From positions 310,001 through 374,000 of the forward strand of contig WHUA01000001.1 of the NCBI GenBank assembly GCA_009377445.1: DNA of 64,000 nt, written 5' to 3'. The notes beneath the pieces are model-generated. The model ran no database searches, had not been told where the DNA came from, and worked only from the letters and a program-made list of their open reading frames with translations. Source of the stretch: Alphaproteobacteria bacterium. GTDB lineage: Bacteria; Pseudomonadota; Alphaproteobacteria; UBA8366. Shown piece after piece: positions 48,440 to 58,426 of this stretch. The first letter of the stretch is position 1. Each line of letters begins with the position of its first letter. The position numbers and the translations under genes were made by a program.

Positions 48440-50347
48440 ATGGCCTTTGGATTAAGATTGGACCGGGCGCGCGTCGCCTTCCTCCATGACATCGTCATGG
48501 CGGCGGCGTCATTCCCACTGTCGGTCTATCTGCGGCTCGGCGACCGCATGGCGGCGGAAGCGCAGGATTACCTGCTGCCCGGCACGATCCTGTTCGCCGC
48601 GATCGCCACGGTGGTTTTCCGGTTGAGCAAGATGCACCGGGGCATCTGGCGCTATGCGTCGCTCGACGACCTCGTCGCCATCACCAAGACCGTCACGCTC
48701 GCGATCCTGATCTTTCTGCCGCTGCTGTTCCTCTTCACGCGGCTCGAGCTGTTCCCGCGATCGGTGCCTTTCATCAACTGGTTCGTCCTGATGACATTGC
48801 TGGGCGGGCCCCGCTTCGCCTACCGCGTGTTCAAGGACCGCCGTACCGAGCACCTGCTCGAAGCCGGCGAGCATCGGCGCGTCCCGGTGCTGCTGGTCGG
48901 CGTCAACGACGCGGCCGAGACATTCATCCGCCAGGAAGCGCGCGACCGAGATGCCAGTTACAGGATCGTCGGCGTCGTCGACGACAAGGGAACGCGGATC
49001 GGGCGCACCATGCATGGCGTGCCGGTGCTGGGCGGGCTCGACGAGCTCGAAGACATTGTCGAGCGCCGCGCCGACCCGCGGCCTCAGCGCATCGTTCTGA
49101 CGCACCAGCGGCTCGAAGGCGCAGCCGTGCGCGACCTGCTGCGGCGCGCCGATGCGCTCGGCCTCGGCCTGGCGCGGCTGCCGCGCTTGTCGGATCTGCG
49201 CTCGGGCGTCGAGGACCCGCTCGAGGCGCAGCCGATCGCGGTCGAGGATCTGCTGGGCCGGCCGCAGGCGGTGCTCGACCGCGATGCGATGCGTCGGCTG
49301 ATATGCGGCAAGTCGGTCCTGGTCACCGGCGCCGGCGGAACCATCGGCAGCGAGCTGACGCGGCAGATCGCCGCCTTCGCGCCGGCGCGGCTCGTCCTGT
49401 TCGACGCCTCGGAGCTCAATCTCTACCAGATCGACCTGGAGATTGCGGCGGCGTATCCGGGGCTGGACCAGCCGACGGAGCTAGGCGATGTGCGCGACCG
49501 CACGCGGCTGGATATGGTCTTCGCGCGCCATGCGCCGGACCTCGTTTTCCACGCCGCGGCGCTCAAGCACGTGCCGATGGTCGAGCACAATCCGCTCGAA
49601 GGCGTCCTTACCAACACCGTCGGCAGCCGCAACGTGGCGGATGCCTGCCGCAACGCCGGCGTCCGCATGATGGTGCAGATCTCCACCGACAAGGCGGTGA
49701 ACCCGTCGAGCGTCATGGGCGCGACGAAGCGGCTGGCGGAATGCTACACGCAGGCGCTCGCCAATGCCGCAGGCGGGCGGAACGAAACCCGCTATGTGAC
49801 GGTGCGCTTCGGCAACGTCCTCGGCTCCACCGGCTCGGTCGTGCCGCTGTTCCAAAAGCAGATAGCCGGCGGCGGCCCGGTGACCGTGACCCATCCCGAC
49901 GTCACGCGCTATTTCATGTCGGTTCGCGAGGCGGTCGAGCTCGTGCTCCAGGCATCGGCCATCGGCGAAGAGGACACGGCCGCCTGCGGGCGCATCTTCG
50001 AGCTGGAAATGGGCGAGCCCGTCCGCATCCTGGACCTCGCCCGGCAGATGATCCGGCTCGCCGGCAAGCGGCCGGACCTCGACATCGCGATCACCTTCAC
50101 CGGGCTGAGGCCGGGCGAAAAGCTGCAGGAGGAATTGCTGCACGCCGGGGAGGACCTGGTGCCGACCTCGAACCCCAATCTGCGGCTCGCCGATCCGCGC
50201 ACCGTGGACCTTCCGTTGCTGCAGCGCGCGCTCGACGAGCTGGAGGACGCGTGCCGGTCGGGCAAGCAGGAGCTCGCGCTTTCGATGGTGCGGCGCCTCG
50301 TCCCGGAATTCGGCGGCCAGGAGGAACGGAGCGCGCTGTCCGGCTGA
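48440..50347 (+). CDS. Membrane nucleotide-sugar 4,6-dehydratase (CapD/WbpM/WreV-like)
   Basis: The 635-residue protein has four N-terminal membrane segments (about 10-110), a CoA-binding-like Rossmann domain (about 145-270; VPVLLVGVNDAAETFIRQEA) and an extended SDR domain from about 285 (VLVTGAGGTIGSELTRQIAA). The catalytic triad is in STDKAVNPSSVMGATKRLAE, where Met replaces the usual Tyr; WbpM-type dehydratases have this Ser-Met-Lys triad, so it is normal. It converts UDP-GlcNAc to the 4-keto-6-deoxy sugar. It is the third gene of the cassette. Confidence 0.93.
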   Translation: MAFGLRLDRARVAFLHDIVMAAASFPLSVYLRLGDRMAAEAQDYLLPGTILFAAIATVVFRLSKMHRGIWRYASLDDLVAITKTVTLAILIFLPLLFLFTRLELFPRSVPFINWFVLMTLLGGPRFAYRVFKDRRTEHLLEAGEHRRVPVLLVGVNDAAETFIRQEARDRDASYRIVGVVDDKGTRIGRTMHGVPVLGGLDELEDIVERRADPRPQRIVLTHQRLEGAAVRDLLRRADALGLGLARLPRLSDLRSGVEDPLEAQPIAVEDLLGRPQAVLDRDAMRRLICGKSVLVTGAGGTIGSELTRQIAAFAPARLVLFDASELNLYQIDLEIAAAYPGLDQPTELGDVRDRTRLDMVFARHAPDLVFHAAALKHVPMVEHNPLEGVLTNTVGSRNVADACRNAGVRMMVQISTDKAVNPSSVMGATKRLAECYTQALANAAGGRNETRYVTVRFGNVLGSTGSVVPLFQKQIAGGGPVTVTHPDVTRYFMSVREAVELVLQASAIGEEDTAACGRIFELEMGEPVRILDLARQMIRLAGKRPDLDIAITFTGLRPGEKLQEELLHAGEDLVPTSNPNLRLADPRTVDLPLLQRALDELEDACRSGKQELALSMVRRLVPEFGGQEERSALSG

Positions 50348-50392
50348 CCGGCGTGCGGCGCTTCCGGATACTATCAGGAGAATGCGAGAGCT

Positions 50393-51970
50393 ATGGCCGA
50401 CCTTCCGATTTCCCGCGCATTGATTTCCGTCTCGGACAAGACCGGGCTGGTCGACTTCGCACGCTTCCTGGCCGGCGCAAGCGTCGAAATCCTGTCGACC
50501 GGCGGGACCGCGAAAGCAATGGCGGCGGCCGGCATCGCGGTGGTCGAGGTCGCCGACCACACCGGGTCGCCCGAAATCCTGGACGGCCGCGTCAAGACGC
50601 TGCACCCGAAGATCCACGGCGGAATCCTCGGCCGGCGCGACCTCGACAGCCACTTGGCCCAGATGAAGCAGCACGGCATTGCGCCGATCGACCTCGTCGT
50701 CGTCAATCTCTATCCGTTCGAGGCCGCGGTCGCGAGCGGCGCAGGGTACGAAGACTGCGTCGAGAACATCGACATCGGCGGCCCCGCCCTGATCCGCGCC
50801 GCGGCAAAAAACCACGACCATGTCACGGTCGTCACCGATCCGTCGCAGTACGCCGCCGTCCAGTCGGAAATGGCGGCCGCCGCGGGCGCGACGGGACAGG
50901 CGCTCCGCCGGCGGCTGGCGGAGGAAGCCTACGCCCACACCGCGCTCTATGACGCCGCCATCGCCCGATGGTTCGCCGACCGCCGCGACGAGCCCTTTCC
51001 GGATCGCCTGGCGGTGGGCGGGCGCCTGAAGCAGCGGCTGCGCTACGGCGAGAACCCGCATCAGCACGCCGCGCTCTACGTCGGCGGCCCGGCGCGGCCC
51101 GGCGTCGCCAGCGCCGAGCAGGTCCAGGGCAAGGAGCTCAGCTACAACAATCTCAACGACACGGACGCCGCGTTCGAGCTGGTCGCCGAATTCGCCGATC
51201 CGGCCTGCGCCATCATCAAGCACGCGAATCCGTGCGGCGTCGCAGCGGGCGGCGATCTCTCCGGCGCCTACGCGCGGGCGCTCGCCTGCGACCCGGTCAG
51301 CGCCTTCGGCGGCATCATCGCGCTGAACCGGACGCTCGACGGCGCGACCGCGGAGCAGATCGCCAAGCTGTTCGCCGAGGTGATCATCGCGCCCGACGCG
51401 GACGCCGAGGCGCGCGCGTTCCTGGCGAAGAAGAAGAACCTGCGGGTGCTGCTGACGGGCACGATGCCGGATCCCGCCGCCCGCGGCATGCTGGTGAAGT
51501 CGATCGCCGGCGGCTTCCTGCTGCAATCGCGCGACGGCGGGCGCATCGCCGAACCGGACTTGAAGCTCGCCACCAAGCGCGCGCCCAGCGCGGACGAGAC
51601 GCGCGACCTGCTGTTCGCTTTCACGGTCTGCAAGCATGTGAAATCGAACGCCATCGTCTATGCCCGCGACCTGGCTACGGTCGGCATCGGCGCCGGGCAG
51701 ATGAGCCGCGTCGACTCCTCGCGCATCGCCGCGCAGAAGGCGCGCGACGCCGCGCAAGCCGCTGGCCTGCGGCAGCCGGCGACCGTCGGCTCCGTGGTCG
51801 CGTCCGACGCCTTTTTCCCCTTTGCCGACGGGCTGATGGCTGCCGTCGAGGCAGGCGCCACCGCCGTCATCCAGCCCGGCGGATCGATCCGCGACGAGGA
51901 GGTGATCGCGGCGGCCGACGCGGCCGGCGTCGCCATGGTCTTCACCGGGATGCGCCATTTCAGGCATTGA
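50393..51970 (+). CDS. purH: Bifunctional AICAR formyltransferase/IMP cyclohydrolase
   Basis: The 525-residue enzyme carries out the last two steps of IMP synthesis. The N-terminal IMP cyclohydrolase has [20 protein letters not shown] and [16 protein letters not shown]; the C-terminal formyltransferase has [15 protein letters not shown], the catalytic [17 protein letters not shown], and [20 protein letters not shown]. It uses 10-formyl-THF from FolD. In many alphaproteobacteria it directly follows the heparinase gene; here the polysaccharide cassette lies between. Confidence 0.97.
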   Translation: MADLPISRALISVSDKTGLVDFARFLAGASVEILSTGGTAKAMAAAGIAVVEVADHTGSPEILDGRVKTLHPKIHGGILGRRDLDSHLAQMKQHGIAPIDLVVVNLYPFEAAVASGAGYEDCVENIDIGGPALIRAAAKNHDHVTVVTDPSQYAAVQSEMAAAAGATGQALRRRLAEEAYAHTALYDAAIARWFADRRDEPFPDRLAVGGRLKQRLRYGENPHQHAALYVGGPARPGVASAEQVQGKELSYNNLNDTDAAFELVAEFADPACAIIKHANPCGVAAGGDLSGAYARALACDPVSAFGGIIALNRTLDGATAEQIAKLFAEVIIAPDADAEARAFLAKKKNLRVLLTGTMPDPAARGMLVKSIAGGFLLQSRDGGRIAEPDLKLATKRAPSADETRDLLFAFTVCKHVKSNAIVYARDLATVGIGAGQMSRVDSSRIAAQKARDAAQAAGLRQPATVGSVVASDAFFPFADGLMAAVEAGATAVIQPGGSIRDEEVIAAADAAGVAMVFTGMRHFRH

Positions 51971-51995
51971 TGCGGAAGATAGGGAGATCGCAAGC

Positions 51996-52316
51996 ATGCT
52001 CGTCACCACCACATCGAACGTCGAAGGCCGGAAGATCGCAGAGTATTTCGGAATCTGCACCGGCGAAGCAATCTGCGGCGCAAATCTCTTCCGCGACATG
52101 TTCGCGGGCATCCGCGACATCGTCGGCGGGCGCTCCGGCTCCTACGAGACGGTGCTGCGCGAAGGCAAGAAGCTGGCGATCGAGGATATGTGCGCCCAGG
52201 CCGAAGAGATGGGCGCGAACGCCGTCATCGGCGTCGACATCGATTACGAGGTCGTCGGCGACAAAGGGTCGATGCTGATGGTCGCCGTCAGCGGCACCGC
52301 CGTGCGGATTGCGTGA
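51996..52316 (+). CDS. YbjQ family (UPF0145) protein
   Basis: The 106-residue protein is a complete YbjQ domain: [20 protein letters not shown], the [20 protein letters not shown] block, [20 protein letters not shown] and a final hydrophobic strand. The family forms pentameric rings with heavy-metal-binding annotation but no proven function. It starts 25 bp after purH with GGGAG about 11 bases upstream. Confidence 0.93.
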   Translation: MLVTTTSNVEGRKIAEYFGICTGEAICGANLFRDMFAGIRDIVGGRSGSYETVLREGKKLAIEDMCAQAEEMGANAVIGVDIDYEVVGDKGSMLMVAVSGTAVRIA

Positions 52317-52338
52317 TCCGCGGGCGCGGCGCGCGGTC

Positions 52339-53214
52339 TCATTCCGCCGCCGCTACGCCTGCGTGGTACGGATCGGCGGCGCCGGTCTTGCCGTCGAAGC
52401 GCAGCGAGAACAGCGACAGGATCGTTCCGGTGAGGACGATCAGCAGGAACTGGCTTACCGCTGCGGCGAGCGCGAACGGGTAATGGGCCAGCGACGCGCG
52501 CGACGCCGTCGCGGCGCTGCTGCATAGGAAAGCCAGCGATTCCATGGGCACCAATACGATCAGGGACCCGGCGACGAGCCGCCAGCCGTTGCCGGCCGAC
52601 ATGCGCCATGCCTCCCGGAAGGGACGGCGGCGGTCGACGGCGAGCACCGGCAAGACCAGGGAGAGCCGCCCGGCGATGTAGCTGGCGACGGGTAGGGCAA
52701 AGAAAACCGAGATCCAAAGCACGATCATGAGCTGGTCGCGCTGGCCGATCACCAGCGTCTTGCTCAATCCCAGCAGCAGCAGGACCAGATAAGCCGCCAG
52801 CATTGCGACGAACTGAGCCGCCACCGCCAGCGCGGCCGTGACCATGAAGGCGCCGAGGAAGCCGGCGCTGAGCAGAATCCAGACGACGAGATAGCGTAGC
52901 TCGCGCGCGCCGAATGCCAAGCGCGGCGCGGACCGCCGCTCGCTCGCATTGAGCATGACGACGCGGTGCCACGCCACGAGCAGCGCGGCCGCGATGACGG
53001 CGCGGAGGAACAGATCCGCCAGCATCTTTACAGCGCCGCCATTTACGCCGAATTCGGAAAGGCGGCGCGCATCGAGCGACGCCACCGCCATGTCGAGGAT
53101 CAGAAATGCCGGAACGGCGAGCATGCCGGCGCGGATCAGGTCGCGCCGATGCGTGTTCACGAAGCGAAAACTGGCCATCGCCGTGGCGAGGACCGGCACC
53201 GGGCTTTCCGTCAC
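52339..53214 (-). CDS. Hypothetical multi-pass membrane protein
   Basis: I do not recognise this 291-residue protein. It has about six hydrophobic segments (about 28-46, 63-82, 105-125, 128-150, 165-190 and 225-265). AVDRRRPFREAWRMSAGNGW near residue 200 is a short amphipathic stretch with the pattern seen in DUF-type glycerophosphodiester or YciC-like membrane proteins, but the match is weak. It converges on YbjQ and is in the same direction as the glutamate dehydrogenase gene. No signal peptide or catalytic motif is seen. Confidence 0.7.
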   Translation of the reverse strand: MTESPVPVLATAMASFRFVNTHRRDLIRAGMLAVPAFLILDMAVASLDARRLSEFGVNGGAVKMLADLFLRAVIAAALLVAWHRVVMLNASERRSAPRLAFGARELRYLVVWILLSAGFLGAFMVTAALAVAAQFVAMLAAYLVLLLLGLSKTLVIGQRDQLMIVLWISVFFALPVASYIAGRLSLVLPVLAVDRRRPFREAWRMSAGNGWRLVAGSLIVLVPMESLAFLCSSAATASRASLAHYPFALAAAVSQFLLIVLTGTILSLFSLRFDGKTGAADPYHAGVAAAE

Positions 53215-53296
53215 TTTGCCTACCCGTTGAGAAGGCGCGCCTTAGGTGCCGGGTATTATTCGGACGAGCGGTTAAGGATTGCTGAAGGCCGCATCC

Positions 53297-56200
53297 TCAC
53301 GCGGAAATCAGGCCCCGCAGCTCGCGGTTCGCCACGGTGAGCATGGCGAGGTCCAGCGCACCGTGCTGCGCCAGCTCCTTGACGACGTCCTCGACGCGGC
53401 CGACGGCCTGCTTGCGCTGCTCCGACCAGCCGTCCAGCGCCGCCTTGCCGCAGCCCCCGTTGGCGAGAACCTTGCCGGCGAGGTCGCCCTGCGTGCCCCA
53501 GAGATCCTCGATGATGGCGCCCAGCGCCATCTGGTGCCAGGGATTCTCCGGCGTCAGGATATTGGCATTGTGGCGCAGCCAGTCGAGGCGGAACCGGCTG
53601 CCCAGCAGGAAATACGTCTCGCCCACCTCTTCGACCGGCCGGCCGGCGATACGCGCGATCTTGATCACGTCGCAGGCCGTCGACAGCGCCTTCAGGCGGC
53701 CGATACGGTCGGCGAGGTCACGCGGCACGCCCGGAACGGCGAAAGCGTCGGCGCGGGCGCGCGTTTCGGCCACCTGGTCCGGCGCCATCAGGGTGTCCAG
53801 ATTGCGGCGCAGGGTTTCGATGCCGGCGCCGTATTCCTCGGTGTACCGGCTGATGTCGAGCGGGTGGTCGACGTTGCGCAGGAACCATGGCGTCATCCGC
53901 TCGAGCGTCCGGCCGGTTTCTCGGAGCATCGCGATCTGCGCTTCGGCCGGCACTTTGGCGTCGAGCGCTTCGATGTCGCTCCACAGCCCGCGCAGGCCGA
54001 ACGCCTCGCGCACGATGGTAAAGGCGCGGGCGATCTCGGGCGTGCCCATGCCGGTCTTGTTCTGCATCTCGCTGACGAAGGTCGGGCCTACCCGGTTGAT
54101 CATCGAGTTGGTGACCACCGTGGCGACGATCTCGCGGCGCAGCCGGTGACGGTTGATGGCGTCCGGATATTTCTCGCGAACCGGCTCGGGGAAGTAGCGC
54201 AACAGCTCCATCTCCAGCTTCGGGTCGTCCGGCAGGTCCGACTCGAGAAGCCGCGCATAGTTCACGTTCTTCGCATAAGCCAGCAAGACCGACAGCTCCG
54301 GCCGTGTCAGGCCCTGGGGCGCCGTCTGGCGCAGGGCGATTTCCTCGTCGACCGGCAGGAATTCGATCTGCCGGTTGAGCAATCCCTCGCGCTCGAGCGT
54401 GCGTATCATCCGCCGCTGTTCGCCCAGCCGCGTCGAGCCATATGACTCCGCCACGGAAAGCGCCTGCGATTGCTGATAGTTGTGACGCAGCACCAGGGTG
54501 GCGACCTCGCCGGTCATCGTGGACAGCAGGGCGTCGCGCTGCTTCAGGGTAAGGTCGCCGCGCTGCACTACGTCGCCCAGCGCGATCTTGATGTTGACCT
54601 CGTGATCGGAGGTGTCGACGCCGGCCGAGTTGTCGATGAAGTCGGTGTTGATGCGCCCGCCCTTCTGCGCATATTCGATGCGGCCGAGCTGCGTCACGCC
54701 GAGATTGGCGCCTTCGCCCACCACCTTGCAGCGCAGGTCCTTGCCGTCGACCCTGAGCGTGTCGTTCGCGCGGTCGCCGACGTCGCCATGGTCTTCCGAC
54801 GACGACTTGACGTAGGTGCCGATGCCGCCGAACCAGAGCAGGTCGACTTCCGCCATCAGCATGGCGTGGATCAGCTCGCCGGGCGTAAGCTGATCGGCTT
54901 CGATGTCGAATAGGCGCTTCATCTCCGGCGTGATCGCGATCGACTTGGCGCTGCGCTCGAAGACGCCGCCGCCGGGCGCGATGAGCTTCCGGTCGTAGTC
55001 GGCCCAGCTGCTGCGCGGCTTGTCGTACAGCCGCTGGCGCTCCTGCAGGCTGCGCGGCGCGTCGGGATGCGGGTCGATGAAGATGTGCAGGTGGTTGAAA
55101 GCGCCGATCAGGCGGATGTGCGGCGACCGCAGCATGCCGTTGCCGAACACGTCGCCCGACATGTCGCCGCAGCCGACCACGGTAAATTCCTGCGACTGCG
55201 TGTCGCGCCCCATCTCGCGGAAATGCCGCTTCACGGATTCCCAGGCGCCGCGGGCCGTGATGCCCATGTCCTTGTGGTCGTAGCCGGCGGAGCCGCCGGA
55301 AGCGAACGCGTCGTCGAGCCAGAACCCATAGCTGCGGGCGACTTCGTTGGCATAATCCGAAAAGCTCGCCGTGCCCTTGTCGGCGGCTACGACGAGATAG
55401 GGATCGTCGCCGTCCTTGCGCACCACGCGCTGCGGCGGCACAACCTTGTCGCCGACGAGGTTGTCCGTAACGTCGAGCATCGCGCGGACGAACGCCTTAT
55501 AGACCTCGACGCCCTCCTTGAGGAAGGCGTCGCGGTCGCTGGTGGCTGGCGCCTTCTTGAGCACGAAGCCACCCTTCGAGCCGACGGGGACGATCACCGC
55601 GTTCTTGACCTGCTGCGCCTTGCCGAGGCCGAGCACCTCGGTGCGGAAATCCTCGCGCCGGTCCGACCAGCGGAGCCCTCCGCGCGCGACGAGGCCGAAG
55701 CGGAGGTGCACGCCCTCGAAGCGCGGGCTGTAGACGAAGATCTCGCGCAGCGGCTTCGGCAAGGGCAGCTCGTCGATGCCCGCGCTGTCGAACTTGATGG
55801 CGATGGCGGATTTGAGCTCGCCGCCTTCGCCGGGCTGGAAGAAATTCGTGCGGAGGGTCTGCTGCGCCAGGTTCAGGTACCGCCGGATTATGCGGTCCTC
55901 GTCGAGGTTGCTGACCGCTTCGAGCCCTTCGATGATGCGCGCGACAGTATCGGTCTCCGCAACTTCGCGCTTGCCGGCGTAATCGGGGTCGCAGCGGATG
56001 TAGAACAGCTCGGCGATCAGCGCCGCGAGGTTCGGATTGCGAGCCAGAGTCTGCTCTACATATTCCTGGCTGAACGGAATGCGCGCCTGACGCAGGAATT
56101 TGTAGAACGCGCGCAGCACGACGATCTCGCGCCAATCGAGCTCGGCGCCGAGCACGAGGCGGTTGAAGCCGTCGTTCTCCATGTCGCCGCGCCAGATCCG

Positions 56201-58126
56201 CCGGAAGCTTTCCTGGAAATGGTCGTGGATATCTTCGAAATCGACCGATGCGCCTTCGCTGGTCACCATGGCGAAGTCGTGGATCGTCGCCTTGCCGCCG
56301 TCGGGCAGCTTTATCTCGTAAGGCACTTCGCTCAACACCTTGAGACCCATGTTCTCAAGCACGGGCAGGATGTCGGAAAGGCTGAGCGGCGCGCCGGTGT
56401 TGTAGACCTTGAAGCGCAGCTCGCTTTCCTCCGCTTCGAGCGGCCGGTAGAGGTTCATGCCGAGCTCGTTGCCGGCCAGCGCGCCCTCGATCTTTTCGAT
56501 GTCGAGCACCGCCGTCGCCGCCGCGAAGCGCTCCTGGTAGCCGACCGGGAAGGCGTCGCCATAGCGTCGGTACAGGCGGTTCCCCGCCCCATCGCCGCCG
56601 TGTTCGAGCACGGCTTCCTGCAGCCGGTCGCCCCATGTCCGTCCCGCTTCGCGCAGCCGGCCCTCGATCGCGCGGACGTCGTATTCCGGAATGCCGTCCG
56701 GCCGCGTGGCGATCACGAAGTGGAGCCGGCCCAGCGGCTCGTCGCCGAACTGGGCCGTGTGATTGAGGATGGTGCCGTTGAAGCTTTCGGCGAGGATGTC
56801 CTGGAAGGACCGCCGGAGGGCGGCATTGTAGCGCTCGCGCGGCACATAGACGAAAGCGGAGACGAAGCGCTCGAACGGATCGTGCCGCACAAACAGCGCG
56901 ATGCGCTGGCGCTCATGCAGGTTGACGATGCCGACGGCAATTTCCGAAAGCTGCTCGGCGTCGATCTGGAACAGCTCGTCGCGCGGAAAATGCTCCAGCA
57001 CATGCAGCAAAGCCTTGCCGCTGTGGCTCTTCGGATCGAAGCCGGCGCGGTCCATCACCTCCTGCACCTTGCTGCGCAGCGCGGGAATGCGCCGGGCGGT
57101 CATGCTGTAGGCGACGGACGTGAACAGGCCGACGAAGATCTGCTCGCCGACGACGTTGCCGCCCTGGTCGAACTTCTTCACGGCGATCGCGTCGAGCGGC
57201 ACCGGGCGGTGGATGGTGGAGCGCAGGCTCGACTTGGTGATGAGGATCGGCGACGGCTTGCGGAGGAACTCCTGCACGTCGGGCCGGATCGACCCGTAGC
57301 GGCGCAGGCCTTCGAAAATCTCGAGCGCTTCGTCGCGGAGAATCCCGAGGCCCGAGCCCGGCGCCACCTCGACGCTCACCTTCTTGCCCTGCTGCTTTAT
57401 GGCGATGTCGCGGAAACCGATGAAGGTGAAATTGTCGCTGTAGATCCAGTCGAGGAAGGCGATCGCCTCGTCCAGCTCCTCTTTCGCGATCGGCGGCGGC
57501 GAATTCTTGAGGTTGTCGCGCACGTCGCTCACGCGCTGCATCATCGCCCGCCAGTCGTCGACGGCTGCGCGCACATTGCCGAGGATTTGCGTTATCCGCT
57601 CCTCGATCTCGCGCAGCGCCTCGGGCGCGCCCTGCTCGTCCACCTGGATCTGCATGAAGGATTCGCGCTGGCCGCCGTTCTTACCGTTCCGGGCCGCGGC
57701 GATATCGACCACGCTTCCCGCTTTGTCGCGTTTGACCTTGAGGATCGGATGGATCACGAGATGGACCGTGAGGTTCATCGCGTTCAGCCCCATCGTCACG
57801 GAGTCGACGAGGAACGGCATGTCGTCGTTGACGATCTCGATCACGGTGTGGCGCGAGCGCCAGCCGTGCTTGTCGAAACGCGGATTGTAGGCGCGGACCT
57901 TGAGCGCGCCGCCGGGGCGCTTGGCCGCGAATTGAAACAGCGAAAGCGCAGCGCCGTACAAGTCTTCCGGCTCGACGCCCTGGATGTCGTCTTCCAGCAC
58001 GCCGGCATAGAACTCGCGAACGAAGAGCTCGGCGTTGTCCGCCTTGTCGCCCGCGATCTTGGTGCGCACCAGCTCCGCCGCTTTGCCGATCTGTTCCTGC
58101 ATATGGCTGTCCGCCCGCGTCGCCAT
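53297..58126 (-). CDS. gdh2: NAD-specific glutamate dehydrogenase, large type
   Basis: The 1609-residue protein is the 180-kDa class of glutamate dehydrogenase, which deaminates glutamate to 2-oxoglutarate with NAD. Regulatory ACT-like regions fill the first half (HTVIEIVNDDMPFLVDSVTM near residue 80); the catalytic core is at about 700-1200 (GLVARGGLRWSDRREDFRTE, VPVGSKGGFVLKKAP with the catalytic Lys, VVGCGDMSGDVFGNGMLRSP as the NAD loop). A long helical C-terminal domain follows. The ATG at 58126 has GGGAG 8 bases upstream. The window's long antisense frames over this gene are artefacts of codon bias. Confidence 0.96.
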   Translation of the reverse strand: MATRADSHMQEQIGKAAELVRTKIAGDKADNAELFVREFYAGVLEDDIQGVEPEDLYGAALSLFQFAAKRPGGALKVRAYNPRFDKHGWRSRHTVIEIVNDDMPFLVDSVTMGLNAMNLTVHLVIHPILKVKRDKAGSVVDIAAARNGKNGGQRESFMQIQVDEQGAPEALREIEERITQILGNVRAAVDDWRAMMQRVSDVRDNLKNSPPPIAKEELDEAIAFLDWIYSDNFTFIGFRDIAIKQQGKKVSVEVAPGSGLGILRDEALEIFEGLRRYGSIRPDVQEFLRKPSPILITKSSLRSTIHRPVPLDAIAVKKFDQGGNVVGEQIFVGLFTSVAYSMTARRIPALRSKVQEVMDRAGFDPKSHSGKALLHVLEHFPRDELFQIDAEQLSEIAVGIVNLHERQRIALFVRHDPFERFVSAFVYVPRERYNAALRRSFQDILAESFNGTILNHTAQFGDEPLGRLHFVIATRPDGIPEYDVRAIEGRLREAGRTWGDRLQEAVLEHGGDGAGNRLYRRYGDAFPVGYQERFAAATAVLDIEKIEGALAGNELGMNLYRPLEAEESELRFKVYNTGAPLSLSDILPVLENMGLKVLSEVPYEIKLPDGGKATIHDFAMVTSEGASVDFEDIHDHFQESFRRIWRGDMENDGFNRLVLGAELDWREIVVLRAFYKFLRQARIPFSQEYVEQTLARNPNLAALIAELFYIRCDPDYAGKREVAETDTVARIIEGLEAVSNLDEDRIIRRYLNLAQQTLRTNFFQPGEGGELKSAIAIKFDSAGIDELPLPKPLREIFVYSPRFEGVHLRFGLVARGGLRWSDRREDFRTEVLGLGKAQQVKNAVIVPVGSKGGFVLKKAPATSDRDAFLKEGVEVYKAFVRAMLDVTDNLVGDKVVPPQRVVRKDGDDPYLVVAADKGTASFSDYANEVARSYGFWLDDAFASGGSAGYDHKDMGITARGAWESVKRHFREMGRDTQSQEFTVVGCGDMSGDVFGNGMLRSPHIRLIGAFNHLHIFIDPHPDAPRSLQERQRLYDKPRSSWADYDRKLIAPGGGVFERSAKSIAITPEMKRLFDIEADQLTPGELIHAMLMAEVDLLWFGGIGTYVKSSSEDHGDVGDRANDTLRVDGKDLRCKVVGEGANLGVTQLGRIEYAQKGGRINTDFIDNSAGVDTSDHEVNIKIALGDVVQRGDLTLKQRDALLSTMTGEVATLVLRHNYQQSQALSVAESYGSTRLGEQRRMIRTLEREGLLNRQIEFLPVDEEIALRQTAPQGLTRPELSVLLAYAKNVNYARLLESDLPDDPKLEMELLRYFPEPVREKYPDAINRHRLRREIVATVVTNSMINRVGPTFVSEMQNKTGMGTPEIARAFTIVREAFGLRGLWSDIEALDAKVPAEAQIAMLRETGRTLERMTPWFLRNVDHPLDISRYTEEYGAGIETLRRNLDTLMAPDQVAETRARADAFAVPGVPRDLADRIGRLKALSTACDVIKIARIAGRPVEEVGETYFLLGSRFRLDWLRHNANILTPENPWHQMALGAIIEDLWGTQGDLAGKVLANGGCGKAALDGWSEQRKQAVGRVEDVVKELAQHGALDLAMLTVANRELRGLISA

Positions 58127-58301
58127 CGAACCGACTCCCGAAGACAAGCTTTCGCAACCGTTAATCGCGCCGTTACCAGCAGGTTTTATGCGGGCAGAAA
58201 CCGCACTATCATGCCCGCAGTATTAAGGTTTCATTACAAGGGCCTCGCCCCGCCATGCGCAAAAATAGCTTCATGCTGCATTGGCTTACCAACGCCCTTC
58301 C

Positions 58302-58378
58302 CCTCATTCTAAGCCTATCGAAGGTTTGAGTCGCTCCGCCGTCCGTGCCGTCCATGCCTCGACAAGCTCAGCATGAGG
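58302..58378. repeat. Second inverted pair of the REP-like element
   Basis: A diverged copy (58302-58330, CCTCATTCTAAGCCTATCGA...) and an inverted copy (58353-58378, CATGCCTCGACAAGCTCAGC...) match the element at 41398-41481. They occupy the 300-bp gap between the glutamate dehydrogenase start and the CoA-transferase stop. The remaining gap holds the dehydrogenase leader and nothing else I can identify. Confidence 0.75.
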
Positions 58379-58426
58379 CCGATGCCTGGCCCGGGCTACG
58401 GTGAAAGAATTCGCAGTCTCGCCGCG

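Noticed and set aside
48440..50347. Dehydratase with Met in place of the SDR tyrosine, first taken as a damaged enzyme
   Set aside because: WbpM-type 4,6-dehydratases naturally have a Ser-Met-Lys triad, so this is normal for the family.
55067..58312. A 1081-codon open frame antisense to the glutamate dehydrogenase gene, and similar long antisense frames over tsaD/gpsA (34492-36534), acs (39358-41400) and the rpe/heparinase region (43866-45986)
   Set aside because: The opposite strand encodes well-conserved proteins with clear motifs. High GC at third positions keeps antisense frames open, and the antisense products are compositionally odd with no recognisable domain.
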